This document shows, piece after piece, positions 1 through 9,379 of a stretch of DNA of 64,000 nucleotides (its first letter is position 1; each line of letters begins with the position of its first letter). The notes beneath the pieces were generated by a model. It was not told where the DNA came from, did not search any database, and worked only from the letters and a program-made list of their open reading frames with translations. The DNA comes from Longimicrobiales bacterium (lineage in GTDB: Bacteria; Gemmatimonadota; Gemmatimonadetes; Longimicrobiales; Gaopeijiaceae): assembly GCA_958295645.1 (NCBI GenBank), contig OY282361.1:2694501-2758500 (forward strand). Direction: 5' to 3'. Position numbers and translations under genes: made by a program.

Positions 1-1489
1 TGCGCGTGCGGCTCGGCCCGCCCCAGGTCGAGTTGTCCTGCAAGCCGCCGTAGATGCCGAAGAAGGGCTCCTGCATGTCCACGCCCACCGCATAGAACTG
101 GCTGATGGGCAGGTTCGGAGAGAAGTCCCACGTCTCGCCCCGGTCGTGCGACGCGTAGAAGCCGCCGTCGTTGCCGAGCAGGATGTGGGTCGAGTTATGG
201 GGGTTGATCCACATGGCGTGGTGGTCCACGTGCACGGAGCGGGCGATCCTCGTCCACGTCTCGCCGCCGTCCTCGGACCTCTGCAACGGCACGCCGAGAT
301 GGTATACCACTTCTGGGTCCGTGGGATCGACGCGGATCTGGCCGAAGTACCAAGGAATCGAGGCGATGTCGCTGGTCTTGCGCCAGCTGGCGCCTTCGTC
401 GTCCGTGCGGTAGACGCCCTGCTCCGATCCCTCGATGACGGCGTAGACGGTGGCGGGTCGGCGTTGGCTGATGTCGAGTCCGATCCGCCCCATGTCCGAC
501 TTGGGCAGGCCGTTGGACAGCTTGGTCCAACTATTGCCGCCGTCGGCGCTCTTGTAGATGCCGCTGCCCGGCCCGCCGCCGACGTAGCTGTATGCGCGAC
601 GTTCGCGTTGAAGGGCGGACGCATAGAGCACCTGAGCGTCGTGCGGATGCATGACGAGATCGGTTACGCCCGTGTGCTCGTCGATAGTTAGAACCGCCTC
701 CCACGTCTCGCCGCCGTCGATGGTCTTGAAGACGCCACGCTCTCCGCCGGCGCCCCATAGCGGACCGACGGCCGCCACGTACACGATGTCTGGGTTGTAC
801 GGGTGGACGACGATGCGACCAATATGCTGAGATCGCCGCAGGCCCATGTGTCGGAAGCTCTTCCCGCCGTCTTCGGACTTGTACACGCCGTCGCCGTAGG
901 ACGAGCTGCGCATGTTGTTGGGCTCGCCGGTTCCGACCCACACGTGACGGGATCCCCGTGAGACGGCGACGGCGCCGATCGATCCGACTCCCGCCTCGTC
1001 GAAGACGGGCTCCCACGTCACGCCTCCGTTGGTGGACTTCCAAACGCCGCCCGTGGCCGCCGCGATGTAGATGACAATGCCCGTCTCAAGGAGGGAGCGC
1101 TCGTAGCTGTCGGCGAGCGACGGCTCCGGCGTAGGCACAGCGATGTCCACGACCCGGCCGCTCATGACCGCGGGCCCGATGGACCGAGCCTTCACCCTCG
1201 AAATCAAGGATTGTTCGGACGGGTTCGCACCAGCGGCGCCGCCGCCGGAACCTCGCTGGCCGGTCAGTGGCGAAGCAGGCAGGAAGAGCAGCGCCACCAG
1301 GAACGCGGCCAATGCGGCGGAGCGGGGCGGTTGCAAGCCAGACGAGCACGAACGAGACAGCGGGCAGGCCGGTTGCGGACGAGTCGGATGCGACCGAGAC
1401 GAATACGGACGAAAGGGCTGCGTGAGTCTTGGCATCGGAACGACCTTGCGTGCGAGTAGTATGGGAATCATGCGCTTGGCGGGATTCAT
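1..1489 (-). CDS. Vps10/sortilin-like BNR-propeller secreted protein, C-terminus cut by the window edge
   Basis: The reading frame is open from the left edge to an ATG at 1489 and has no internal stop. It repeats Asp-box motifs such as SxDGGxTW (KTIDGGETWEA, KSADGGNSWTK, RSEDGGETWTR), the signature of BNR/Vps10 beta-propellers. It aligns with the neighbouring gene at 1486-4659 (IGPAVMSGRVVDIAV against IGPAVMGGRVSDVAP), so the two are paralogues. A hydrophobic stretch near residue 65 (AALAAFLVALLFLPASP) is a likely signal segment, which makes internal ATGs at 1471 or 1435 possible starts. The ATG at 1489 overlaps the upstream stop as ATGA, indicating translational coupling. Such proteins are exported; the substrate is unknown. 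Confidence 0.8.
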   Translation of the reverse strand, partial: MNPAKRMIPILLARKVVPMPRLTQPFRPYSSRSHPTRPQPACPLSRSCSSGLQPPRSAALAAFLVALLFLPASPLTGQRGSGGGAAGANPSEQSLISRVKARSIGPAVMSGRVVDIAVPTPEPSLADSYERSLLETGIVIYIAAATGGVWKSTNGGVTWEPVFDEAGVGSIGAVAVSRGSRHVWVGTGEPNNMRSSSYGDGVYKSEDGGKSFRHMGLRRSQHIGRIVVHPYNPDIVYVAAVGPLWGAGGERGVFKTIDGGETWEAVLTIDEHTGVTDLVMHPHDAQVLYASALQRERRAYSYVGGGPGSGIYKSADGGNSWTKLSNGLPKSDMGRIGLDISQRRPATVYAVIEGSEQGVYRTDDEGASWRKTSDIASIPWYFGQIRVDPTDPEVVYHLGVPLQRSEDGGETWTRIARSVHVDHHAMWINPHNSTHILLGNDGGFYASHDRGETWDFSPNLPISQFYAVGVDMQEPFFGIYGGLQDNSTWGGPSRTR

Positions 1490-4400
1490 GGCGTTCGACG
1501 AGGGTCGGGGGGAGGGGAACGGCGCCTAGGAACAGGGATCGGATCGCCTGACTTTGGACGCACCCCGGCCTCGTCCATCCGCCTGTGGAACTCCGGAACC
1601 CGCTCGGCAACGTACAAGTTCGCCTCTTCGACCAGCGCGGGCACCTTCGCCCAAGCCTGCTCGATGGCCTGGAGCTGCGTCGTGGACGGCGGCCCGGCGT
1701 TTCGTTCGATGCCCGAAGCCGCCCGGCCCGGCCTGGCGTCCTGCAACTTCTCCTGCAGCGAGTCCACGGCGGCGGCGAGCGCGGCAGCCTGGTCGCTCAG
1801 CTCCTCGTCGGCCCCGGCGTCCTTCAGCAGAGCCTCGGCCTCGTCCAGCTGCTCGGACAGCCTGCGCAGCGCCCGCACGGCCAGCGCGACCGTCGCGTTC
1901 AGCGTTGCCACGTCCCTTGCGGCTTCCTGGCGCGCCCGCAGCGCGTCCATGTCCGCCTCCGCTCGGGGGTCGAGGCGCACCACGACTTCCAGCATCGAGA
2001 TCTGGCCCGCGGCCCCCAGCCGCACCACATACACGCCCGGCAAGACCAACGGGCCTTCCGCCGCGCCGCCGAAGCGTCGCCCGCCGCCCCCGCCGCCACC
2101 GCCCGCGCCGTCTTCCTCAGGCACCTCCACCGGCGCATCCTCCCGAAGGTCCCAAACCACTTGGTTCATGCCCGCTTCGGCCGTCGCCTCGAGCTTCCGC
2201 ACCAGCCCGTCTCCCCCGGCCGACGCCACCGTCAACATCGCCGAGTCCACGCTCTCGGCCAGCCAGTAGCGGATGACGGCGCCGTCGGGCGGATTGTCGG
2301 CCTCGTAGAGGTCGCCCCGAAACGGCCATCCGCCCATGCGGAACCATTGCGTCGCCCGGGCCACCGGAAACAGGTAGGCGTCCTTCTCGAACACCGCGCC
2401 CGCCGCCATGTGTTCGAGCGGCGCCAAGTCGTCCAATATCCAGATGCTCCGGCCGTGCGTGCCCACCACCAAGTCGTTGTCTTGCCGTTGCACGGCCAAG
2501 TCGTCCACGGGCACGCGTGGAAGGCCTGTCATGCGATGCCAGGAACCGCCCCGGTCCAGCGAGACGAACACGCCGGCTTCGCTTCCCAGGAACAGCAGAT
2601 CCTCGCTGCCGGGATGCTCCCGAATCACGTTGACCGACCAATCGGGCAACCCGTCCACGACGCGCCGCCAGGATGCGCCGAAGTCGTCGCTGGCGTAGAC
2701 GTAGGGCCGGTAGTCGTCGTCCCAGTGCCGGTCGAAGGAGGCGTAGACTCGGCCGCCGGCGTGGTGCGAAGCCTCGACGCGGCTCACGTAGGAGCGCTCC
2801 GGCAGTCCGGGCGCATTGCCGGCGACGTTGGTCCACGTGGTCCCGCCGTCCGTCGTGAGTTGCAGGTTTCCGTCGTCGGTCCCCACGTAGATCACGTTCG
2901 GATCCAGGGGCGATTCGTCGATGGTGGTGATGTTGCCGTAGCTGCCGATGCCGTCGTGGCGCGACAGCGTGGAATCGGTGACCAGCGCGCCCATGATGGG
3001 CAGGGAATCGCGATCGACGGCCTTGGTCAGGTCGGGGCTCGCCTCCTCCCAGGACATGCCCCGGTCGCGGGATCGCATGAGGTGATTGTTGCCGACGTAC
3101 ACGGTGCCGGGATCGTGCGTCGACACCACGATGGGCGCGTTCCAGTTGTAGCGATAGGTGCGCTCCTCGGGAGCCTGCGCGCCCTCGTCCGCCCGGGGCT
3201 GGTCGGGCGGCGGGGGAGGAGGCGGCACGGGACGCATGTTGAGGACTTCGCCCGTTGCCAAGTTGACGCGCCCCGAGTTTCCGCCTTGAGACTCGGTGTA
3301 GAGGATGTCGGGGTTGGCGGGATCGAACTGGTTGTAGAACCCGTCGCCGCCCCAGACGTCGCGCCAGTCGCGGTTGCGCAGCCCGTAGCCGGTGATGGTC
3401 TCGTTGGGCGCGCACCACGAACTGTTGTCCTGGAGTCCGCCGCAGACTCGGTAGGGATCGCTCGTGTCCACGCCGATCTCGTAGAACTGGCCGACGGCGA
3501 TGTTGTTGTGATGCCGCCAAGTGCGGCCGCCGTCGAAGCTGGTGGCCACGCCGCCGTCGTTGCCCAGCACCAAGTAGTCCGAGTCGCCGGGATCGATCCA
3601 TAGCGCGTGGTGATCCACGTGGATGCCCTCGGCCGCGTCGCCCTCCCACCAAGTCTTGCCGCCGTCGTCCGAAGCCGAGAAGCGAACCCCGCCCAGGTAG
3701 ATGCGCTCGGGGTTGTTGGGGTCGATGCGCACCATGCTGAAGTACATGGGCCGCGGGTTGCGGCTCGAGACCTTCTGCCAGCTGTCGCCCCGGTCCTCCG
3801 AGCGATAGAGGCCGCGCCCGTCTCCCCGCGACTCCACCAGCGCGTAGACCAAGTTCCCGTCGCGCCTGTACACGTCCACGCCGATGCGTCCCTTGTCGCC
3901 CTTCGGCAGCCCCTCGGCGAGCTCCGTCCACGTCTCCCCGCCGTCCGTGGTGCGGTACAGCCCGCTTCCGCCGCCGCTGGCGCTGAACCCGAAGGCGGTG
4001 CGCCGCCGCTGGTACATCGCCGCGAAGAGCGTGCGCGAATCCGACGGGTCCATCACCAGATCGATGGTGCCGGTGTCCTGGTCCACGTAGAGCGCCCGCT
4101 CCCACGTCGCGCCGCCGTCGGTGGTTCGGTAGACGCCCCGCTCCTCGTTGGGGCCGAAGAGATGCCCGACCGCCGCCACGTAGGCCACGTCCGGGTCCCG
4201 GGGATGCACGACGATGCGGGCGACGTGGCGCGTCTCCTCCAGGCCCATGCCGGCCCAGGTGCGCCCGCCGTCCGTGGACTTGAAGACGCCGCAGCCGTAA
4301 GGCGAACTCTGCCGGTTCTGGGGCTCGCCCGTGCCGGCCCAAACCACGTTCGGGTTCGCTTGGAAGACGGCGACGGCCCCGATCGACGCACAGGGCTGCT

Positions 4401-4659
4401 CGTCGAAGAGCGGCGTCCACGACATGCCGTTGTTCTCGGTCGCCCAGACCCCAGCGGAGGCGAAGCCCACGTAGAACTTGGCGGGATTCGACTCCAGCGG
4501 CGCCACGTCCGACACGCGCCCGCCCATGACCGCGGGGCCGATCTCGCGAAACGTCATGGCGTCGAGGGCCTCTTGAAGGGGGGACTGGCCGACGGCCGGG
4601 GATGCGGCGGCCCCCGGCGCAACCGTCAGAACGGCGAAGGACAGGGCAAAGGCGAACAT
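1486..4659 (-). CDS. Vps10/sortilin-like BNR-propeller secreted protein
   Basis: A 1057-residue exported protein. The start is set at ATG 4659 because an AGGAG lies 5 nt upstream and the protein then opens with a signal peptide (MFAFALSFAVLTVAPGAAA); a longer frame to 4899 lacks this logic. The first ~750 residues are repeated propeller blades with Asp-box motifs (FKSTDGGRTWAG, YRTTDGGATWER, YRSEDRGDSWQK, QLTTDGGTTWTN). A proline run and a glycine run (GAGGGGGGGGRR) are low-complexity linkers. The last ~150 residues are helical and coiled-coil-like (RALRRLSEQLDEAEALLKDAG). Proteins of this family are abundant and secreted in Gemmatimonadota and Acidobacteria and are often annotated as glycosyl hydrolases without enzymatic proof. 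It is followed by a coupled paralogue. Confidence 0.88.
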   Translation of the reverse strand: MFAFALSFAVLTVAPGAAASPAVGQSPLQEALDAMTFREIGPAVMGGRVSDVAPLESNPAKFYVGFASAGVWATENNGMSWTPLFDEQPCASIGAVAVFQANPNVVWAGTGEPQNRQSSPYGCGVFKSTDGGRTWAGMGLEETRHVARIVVHPRDPDVAYVAAVGHLFGPNEERGVYRTTDGGATWERALYVDQDTGTIDLVMDPSDSRTLFAAMYQRRRTAFGFSASGGGSGLYRTTDGGETWTELAEGLPKGDKGRIGVDVYRRDGNLVYALVESRGDGRGLYRSEDRGDSWQKVSSRNPRPMYFSMVRIDPNNPERIYLGGVRFSASDDGGKTWWEGDAAEGIHVDHHALWIDPGDSDYLVLGNDGGVATSFDGGRTWRHHNNIAVGQFYEIGVDTSDPYRVCGGLQDNSSWCAPNETITGYGLRNRDWRDVWGGDGFYNQFDPANPDILYTESQGGNSGRVNLATGEVLNMRPVPPPPPPPDQPRADEGAQAPEERTYRYNWNAPIVVSTHDPGTVYVGNNHLMRSRDRGMSWEEASPDLTKAVDRDSLPIMGALVTDSTLSRHDGIGSYGNITTIDESPLDPNVIYVGTDDGNLQLTTDGGTTWTNVAGNAPGLPERSYVSRVEASHHAGGRVYASFDRHWDDDYRPYVYASDDFGASWRRVVDGLPDWSVNVIREHPGSEDLLFLGSEAGVFVSLDRGGSWHRMTGLPRVPVDDLAVQRQDNDLVVGTHGRSIWILDDLAPLEHMAAGAVFEKDAYLFPVARATQWFRMGGWPFRGDLYEADNPPDGAVIRYWLAESVDSAMLTVASAGGDGLVRKLEATAEAGMNQVVWDLREDAPVEVPEEDGAGGGGGGGGRRFGGAAEGPLVLPGVYVVRLGAAGQISMLEVVVRLDPRAEADMDALRARQEAARDVATLNATVALAVRALRRLSEQLDEAEALLKDAGADEELSDQAAALAAAVDSLQEKLQDARPGRAASGIERNAGPPSTTQLQAIEQAWAKVPALVEEANLYVAERVPEFHRRMDEAGVRPKSGDPIPVPRRRSPPPDPRRTP

Positions 4660-4919
4660 GACGGCTCCTGGCGGGTGAGCGGTGCGTCCGCAGGTCGTGG
4701 CGGACGGCTGGCGTTCCTGCTGCCGTACTAGTATGCTACGGTGCACTGGAGCGCCAGTCGGGAACACGGTGCGCCCGCGGCGGCGGCCCTCGGACGCGGG
4801 CCTGCCGGGAGCCCGGCCCTTGCGTGTACGGAACGCTCCGGGCCGTGTCCGCGGGTGCGCAGGCGTGCCCGAAGGCGCCCGATCCTGTTCACTGCTCACA
4901 GCGATGCGAGGACGGAAAC
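4660..4919. promoter_or_regulatory. divergent intergenic region
   Basis: This gap separates the Vps10-like operon (minus) from the deoxyribosyltransferase-like gene (plus) and must hold both promoters. The AT-rich patch around 4728-4740 contains CATACT on the minus strand, a possible -10 hexamer, but no convincing -35 was found. An open frame from 4824 runs into the downstream gene and may extend it. Confidence 0.3.
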
Positions 4920-6164
4920 GTGGCCGGCTCTGGAAAGTTCACGATCTATCTCGCCGGTCCGATCAGCGGTTGCAACGACGACCAGAAGCACAGGTGGCGC
5001 AACGACGTGAAGAAGAAGTACGCGAAGGACTTCGACTTCATCGATCCCTGCGAAGGCGACCCGGCCGGCCCCGGCGGCGACGCGGGGCTCCGAAGGACGA
5101 GCCAGCTGCACGTCGTGGAAGCGGATCTCGAGGCCATCAAGCGATCGGACGGATTCCTGGCCAACATGTGGCGCGAATCGATCGGAACCACGCTCGGCAT
5201 CGTGCACGCCAACGAGACGGGACGCCCGGTCGTGGTGGCCGACCCCAACGGCCTGCGCCATCATATGCTGGAGTTCTACGCCGACGCGGTCGAAGACAGC
5301 GTTCTCAAGGCCGCCAAGGCGCTGCGCGACATTCTGCGAGCCGAGGCGTGGCAGGTGCTGAAGTCGGGCGGGCGCCTCGAGGAATTCAAGCGTCGCAAGA
5401 TCAGGTGGTCGGTTCAGCAGGTCTGCCGCCAAGCCAACACGGACGACATCGGCGTGCCGTCGGTCGTGTTGCCGAAGGTGATCGAGATTCTCGCAAAGGG
5501 CGGCCGGCGGATCGACAATGCGGTTGCCAGCAAGGACATCGGCGACGCGGTGCTCCGAGTGTTCAAGAGGATGGAGCGCAAGAAGGAGCGAGCCTTCAAG
5601 GGGATGGGGCTGTCGTCGTTGTGGGCGTATGGCTTGGCGCGGCCGCAAGGGCTCGCGGGATCCGTGGCGGAACCGTCTCCGGGTTCGCGGATCAGGGTCC
5701 AGGTCTACTCGCCGAAAGCCCACAGCACGATCTGGGGCAGGCGCGTCGGAGATGTCGAGGACATTCCGTCTCGCTTGGCTCGGGAGGCAGTCCGGACGAT
5801 CGCGTCGGTGCCCGGAGTGACCCGAGTCGTGTTGGGTCAGTTCAGCGGGAAGGAATCGAGAGTCGCGTGCTCGGCCGACGTGCTGGCGTCGGACATGCAG
5901 AACGTGATCGAAGGCAGACTGTTCGACAGAGGTGAAAGGGGCACGATGCAGACGTTCAAGGCATACGTGCAAGACGACGACATGAAACCCCAAGTCATGA
6001 CAACTATTACCAAGGCTCTCGAGCAGAAGAAATTGTGGGCGGGAACGCGCGACGCCCCGACCAAGACATACGTGCCGCTGCCGTCCGAGGCCCGGACGAA
6101 GACATGCATGCCGTCGTCGCTCGACGCGCCGACCGAGACCTCGCCGCCGGACTGGACGCATTGA
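4920..6164 (+). CDS. nucleoside 2-deoxyribosyltransferase-like domain fused to an ATP-cone domain
   Basis: The protein has 414 residues if it starts at GTG 4920, which has GAGG a few bases upstream; an ATG at 4824 would add 32 residues. The N-terminal ~130 residues begin KFTIYLAGPISG, the phosphate-loop motif of the nucleoside 2-deoxyribosyltransferase/SLOG-like Rossmann fold. The region usually holding GTxxE with the catalytic glutamate reads GTTLGIVHAN, so the nucleophile may be missing and the fold may only bind a nucleotide. The next ~75 residues (VLKSGGRLEEFKRRKI onward) fit the ATP-cone pattern of nucleotide sensors. A third, unrecognised domain of about 110 residues follows, then a low-complexity tail with three degenerate repeats. 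The stop overlaps the downstream receptor start by one base (TGATG). Function is unknown. Confidence 0.72.
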   Translation: MAGSGKFTIYLAGPISGCNDDQKHRWRNDVKKKYAKDFDFIDPCEGDPAGPGGDAGLRRTSQLHVVEADLEAIKRSDGFLANMWRESIGTTLGIVHANETGRPVVVADPNGLRHHMLEFYADAVEDSVLKAAKALRDILRAEAWQVLKSGGRLEEFKRRKIRWSVQQVCRQANTDDIGVPSVVLPKVIEILAKGGRRIDNAVASKDIGDAVLRVFKRMERKKERAFKGMGLSSLWAYGLARPQGLAGSVAEPSPGSRIRVQVYSPKAHSTIWGRRVGDVEDIPSRLAREAVRTIASVPGVTRVVLGQFSGKESRVACSADVLASDMQNVIEGRLFDRGERGTMQTFKAYVQDDDMKPQVMTTITKALEQKKLWAGTRDAPTKTYVPLPSEARTKTCMPSSLDAPTETSPPDWTH

Positions 6165-9100
6165 TGAGGCCGCCTCGCGTCGTTCTTCAGCTCCTCGTTG
6201 TTGCCGCATCCAGCTTGCCCCTCTTCGCTCCCGGCCTAGTAGCCGCCCAGGGCGTGACCACCGGGGCCGTGAGGGGACTCGTCCTGGACGCGGAAGGGCA
6301 GCCGCTGGCAGGGGCGACCGTCACCGCCGTGCACGTCGAGTCGGGGACGCGCTATGCCGCCGTCAGCCGCGAGGGGGGCATCTTCGCGCTGCCGAACATG
6401 CGCGTGGGCGGGCCCTACATGGTCGCCGCCGAAATGCTCGGCCGCGCCGTTCAGACCGAGGAGGACGTCTTCGTGCTGCTGGGCCGAACCGTGCGGATCG
6501 ACTTTCGCCTCGAGGCCGAGGCCGTCCGCATCGAGGGCGTCGGCGTGGTCGTCTCCCGGCAAGACGTGCTCGACGAGGGGCGAACGGGCGCCGCCACCTG
6601 GGTGGGACCCGAGCAGGTGGCCAATCTGCCGTCGGTCAAGCGCAGCACGCGCGACTTGGTCCGGATCGACCCGCGCAACGACGGGAACCTGGCCTTCGGA
6701 GGCCGCAACTGGCTCTTCAACAACGTCTCGCTGGACGGCTCCTACTTCAGCAACCCGTTCGGTCTCGACGACCCCGCGCCGGGCGGACAGGCGAACGCCG
6801 AGCCGGTGCCCTTCGACGCGGTGGAACAAGTGCACGTGTCGATCGCTCCGTTCGACGTGCGCGAGGGCGGCTTCACGGGCGCGAACGTGAACACGGTGAC
6901 CAAGAGCGGCACCAACGACTTCAGGGGCTCGGCCTACACGTTCGTGCGCAACGAGTCGCTGACCGGCAACCGGATCGAAGGGAACTTGGTCTCGGCGCGC
7001 CCGAACCTTTCCTTCAACCAGTCCGGCGTGACCGTTTCCGGTCCGCTGGTGCGCGACAAGCTCTTGTTCTTCGTGAACGGAGAGATCGAACGCCGCAGCG
7101 ACCCGGGCACGAACTTCCTGGCGGACAAGGACGGCGTCGTGTCCTTCGGGGAGTCGCGCGTGCGGGCCTCGGTCATGGACTCGATTCGCGCGAGGATGAT
7201 TTCCGTGTACGGCTACGACCCCGGCCCCTACGAAGGGTACATGCACGATACCGACAACGACAAGCTCCTGGCCAAGCTGAACTGGAACATCACCGACAGG
7301 CACCACTTCACGTTTCGCTACAGCTACTTGGACGCGAGGCGCGAGCAGGGACCGCATCCATGGGCGATCTCCATCGCCAACGCCGGCCGAGGGCCCAACG
7401 CCGCCTCGTTGCCGTTCAGAAACGCGGGATACGAGATCAACAACCAGCTCAATTCGTTCGCGTTCGAGCTCAACAGCCGGGGCGACGCGTACGCCAATCG
7501 CTTCTTCGCGAGCTACAACCGGTTTCGCGACTTTCGCGCCCCCTTCAGTTCGGACTATCCGACGATCGAGATCGGCGAAGGCGGCATCGGATACACGACC
7601 TTGGGCCACGAACCTTTCTCGATTCGCAACATCGTGGAACAGGACGTGTGGCAGCTGACCAACAACTTCACGGCCTACGTGGGCAGGCACGAACTGACGG
7701 CGGGCGTGAACTTCGAGACGTTCGGCTTCGGCAATTCCTTCAATCTGTTTCGGCACGGGCTGTTCTTCCTGCCGTATTCGCTGCCTGTCGGTTCCACCTT
7801 TTCTTCCGTGGAAGAGTTCTTCGCCGGGACCGAAGCCGGCGCCAAGGACTTCGAGGCGATGATCGGACGCGGCCCGTACAAGGGCGGGAACACCGACGTC
7901 GGGCAGCTGTCCGTCTATGCCCAGGACAAGTTCGCGCTGGGCGAACGTCTGGACTTGACCGTGGGCCTGCGCATGGACGTTCCCATGTACTTCACCGAGC
8001 CCGTGGACAATCCCTTTTCGAGAGGCCTCGCGGCACGAGACCGCGCCGGCAACCCGGAGACGGTGGACCAGAGCGTGCTTCCGGGGGCCACGCCGCTGTT
8101 CTCGCCGCGGATCGGCTTCAACTGGGACGTCGCGGGCGACGGAACGACGCGCCTGCGCGGCGGCACGGGCGTCTTCACCGGCCGGATCCCCTTCGTCTGG
8201 GTCGGCAACACGATCTCGAACCCCGGGGCCAATCCCAACATCTGGGCGCCCGGCACCAACGAGAACGTGCCGAAGATATACACCCGCGAGAACACGGTTC
8301 AGCAGCAGTCCTTCGACCTCAATGCGCTGGACCCCGACTTCAAGTGGCCGCAGGTGTGGGTGACGGACGTCGCCGTCGACCAGACCCTGGCCGAGGGCTT
8401 GGTCGGCACGGTCGAACTCGTGTACGGCAACGACGTGAACGCCATCGTGGCGAGGAACGCCGACCTGGGGCCGGTGGTGCGAACGCTGAGGGACGGGCGG
8501 CCCTACTACGGCGGCGCCGGCGCGAACGAGCTGAACCCCGACGGGGGCGCGGGCATCTACGTGCTGGACAACACTGGCGAGGGCTACAACATGAACGTCA
8601 CCGCGCAGCTGCGGCAGGCGTTCGAAAATGGTGCGAGCGCGTCTCTCGCCTACGCCTTCACGCAGGCCAAGAACGCGCTCAAGTCGACCGAGATCGCCTC
8701 CATTCTATGGCAGAACCTGCCCGTGCAGGGCGACCCCAACAACCCCCGCCAGTCGTGGTCCGAGTTCGGCCCCAGGCACCGCTTCGTCGCGGCCGGCACC
8801 TACACGCGGCGCTGGTCCGACCGGTTCGCGACCCACTTCGGCCTCTTCGCGGAACTCTCGCAGGGGGGACGCTTCACCGCGGCGGGCGGCAACCGCTTCT
8901 CGTTCGTCTACGCAGGCGACGTGAACGGCGACGGACAGGCCGGCAACGACCTGATCTACATCCCCCGCGACCAAAGCGACATCGCCCTGTCCGACCCGGC
9001 CGACTGGACCGCTCTGAACGCCTTCATCGAGCAAGATTCCTACCTCAGCGGGCGGCGCGGCCAGATCGCCGAGCGGATGGGCGCGCTGGCGCCGTGGTTC

Positions 9101-9379
9101 TCGAGCCTGGACGTCCGCGTGCTGCAGGACATCGGGGTCGCCGGCCAGACCGTCCAGATCAGCCTGGACGCTCTCAACGTCGGGAACCTCCTCAACAGTG
9201 CGTGGGGCGTGCGAAGGATCGCCAACCCGAGCGCCACGTCGCCGTTGCGGCTGGTCGAATTCAACGCCGCGGGCGAGCCCGTGCTGGACTTCGTCGGCCC
9301 CTCGGAGACGTTCATCCCCGACCCAGGAATCTTCTCCCGCTGGCGGATCCAACTGGGAGCGCGGGTGATCGTGGGTTAG
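6164..9379 (+). CDS. TonB-dependent receptor with N-terminal carboxypeptidase-regulatory-like domain (Oar-like)
   Basis: A 1071-residue outer-membrane protein. The start at ATG 6164 gives a signal peptide (VVLQLLVVAASSLPLFAPGLVAAQ). It is followed by an Ig-like carboxypeptidase-regulatory domain (GAVRGLVLDAEGQPLAGATV), a plug domain (VGPEQVANLPSVKRSTRDL, VNTVTKSGTNDFRG) and a long beta-barrel rich in aromatic alternating strands. This Oar/CarboxypepD_reg arrangement is typical of Gemmatimonadota, Bacteroidota and Myxococcota. The ligand cannot be inferred. The C-terminus (RWRIQLGARVIVG) has the alternating hydrophobic pattern of a terminal barrel strand. The gene is coupled to its upstream neighbour by TGATG, and its stop overlaps the convergent gene at 9376. 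Confidence 0.9.
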   Translation: MRPPRVVLQLLVVAASSLPLFAPGLVAAQGVTTGAVRGLVLDAEGQPLAGATVTAVHVESGTRYAAVSREGGIFALPNMRVGGPYMVAAEMLGRAVQTEEDVFVLLGRTVRIDFRLEAEAVRIEGVGVVVSRQDVLDEGRTGAATWVGPEQVANLPSVKRSTRDLVRIDPRNDGNLAFGGRNWLFNNVSLDGSYFSNPFGLDDPAPGGQANAEPVPFDAVEQVHVSIAPFDVREGGFTGANVNTVTKSGTNDFRGSAYTFVRNESLTGNRIEGNLVSARPNLSFNQSGVTVSGPLVRDKLLFFVNGEIERRSDPGTNFLADKDGVVSFGESRVRASVMDSIRARMISVYGYDPGPYEGYMHDTDNDKLLAKLNWNITDRHHFTFRYSYLDARREQGPHPWAISIANAGRGPNAASLPFRNAGYEINNQLNSFAFELNSRGDAYANRFFASYNRFRDFRAPFSSDYPTIEIGEGGIGYTTLGHEPFSIRNIVEQDVWQLTNNFTAYVGRHELTAGVNFETFGFGNSFNLFRHGLFFLPYSLPVGSTFSSVEEFFAGTEAGAKDFEAMIGRGPYKGGNTDVGQLSVYAQDKFALGERLDLTVGLRMDVPMYFTEPVDNPFSRGLAARDRAGNPETVDQSVLPGATPLFSPRIGFNWDVAGDGTTRLRGGTGVFTGRIPFVWVGNTISNPGANPNIWAPGTNENVPKIYTRENTVQQQSFDLNALDPDFKWPQVWVTDVAVDQTLAEGLVGTVELVYGNDVNAIVARNADLGPVVRTLRDGRPYYGGAGANELNPDGGAGIYVLDNTGEGYNMNVTAQLRQAFENGASASLAYAFTQAKNALKSTEIASILWQNLPVQGDPNNPRQSWSEFGPRHRFVAAGTYTRRWSDRFATHFGLFAELSQGGRFTAAGGNRFSFVYAGDVNGDGQAGNDLIYIPRDQSDIALSDPADWTALNAFIEQDSYLSGRRGQIAERMGALAPWFSSLDVRVLQDIGVAGQTVQISLDALNVGNLLNSAWGVRRIANPSATSPLRLVEFNAAGEPVLDFVGPSETFIPDPGIFSRWRIQLGARVIVG

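Noticed and set aside
1585-3603. Long plus-strand ORF antisense to the Vps10-like gene
   Set aside because: High-GC shadow frame with no domain; the minus strand has the signal peptide, ribosome site and Asp-box motifs.
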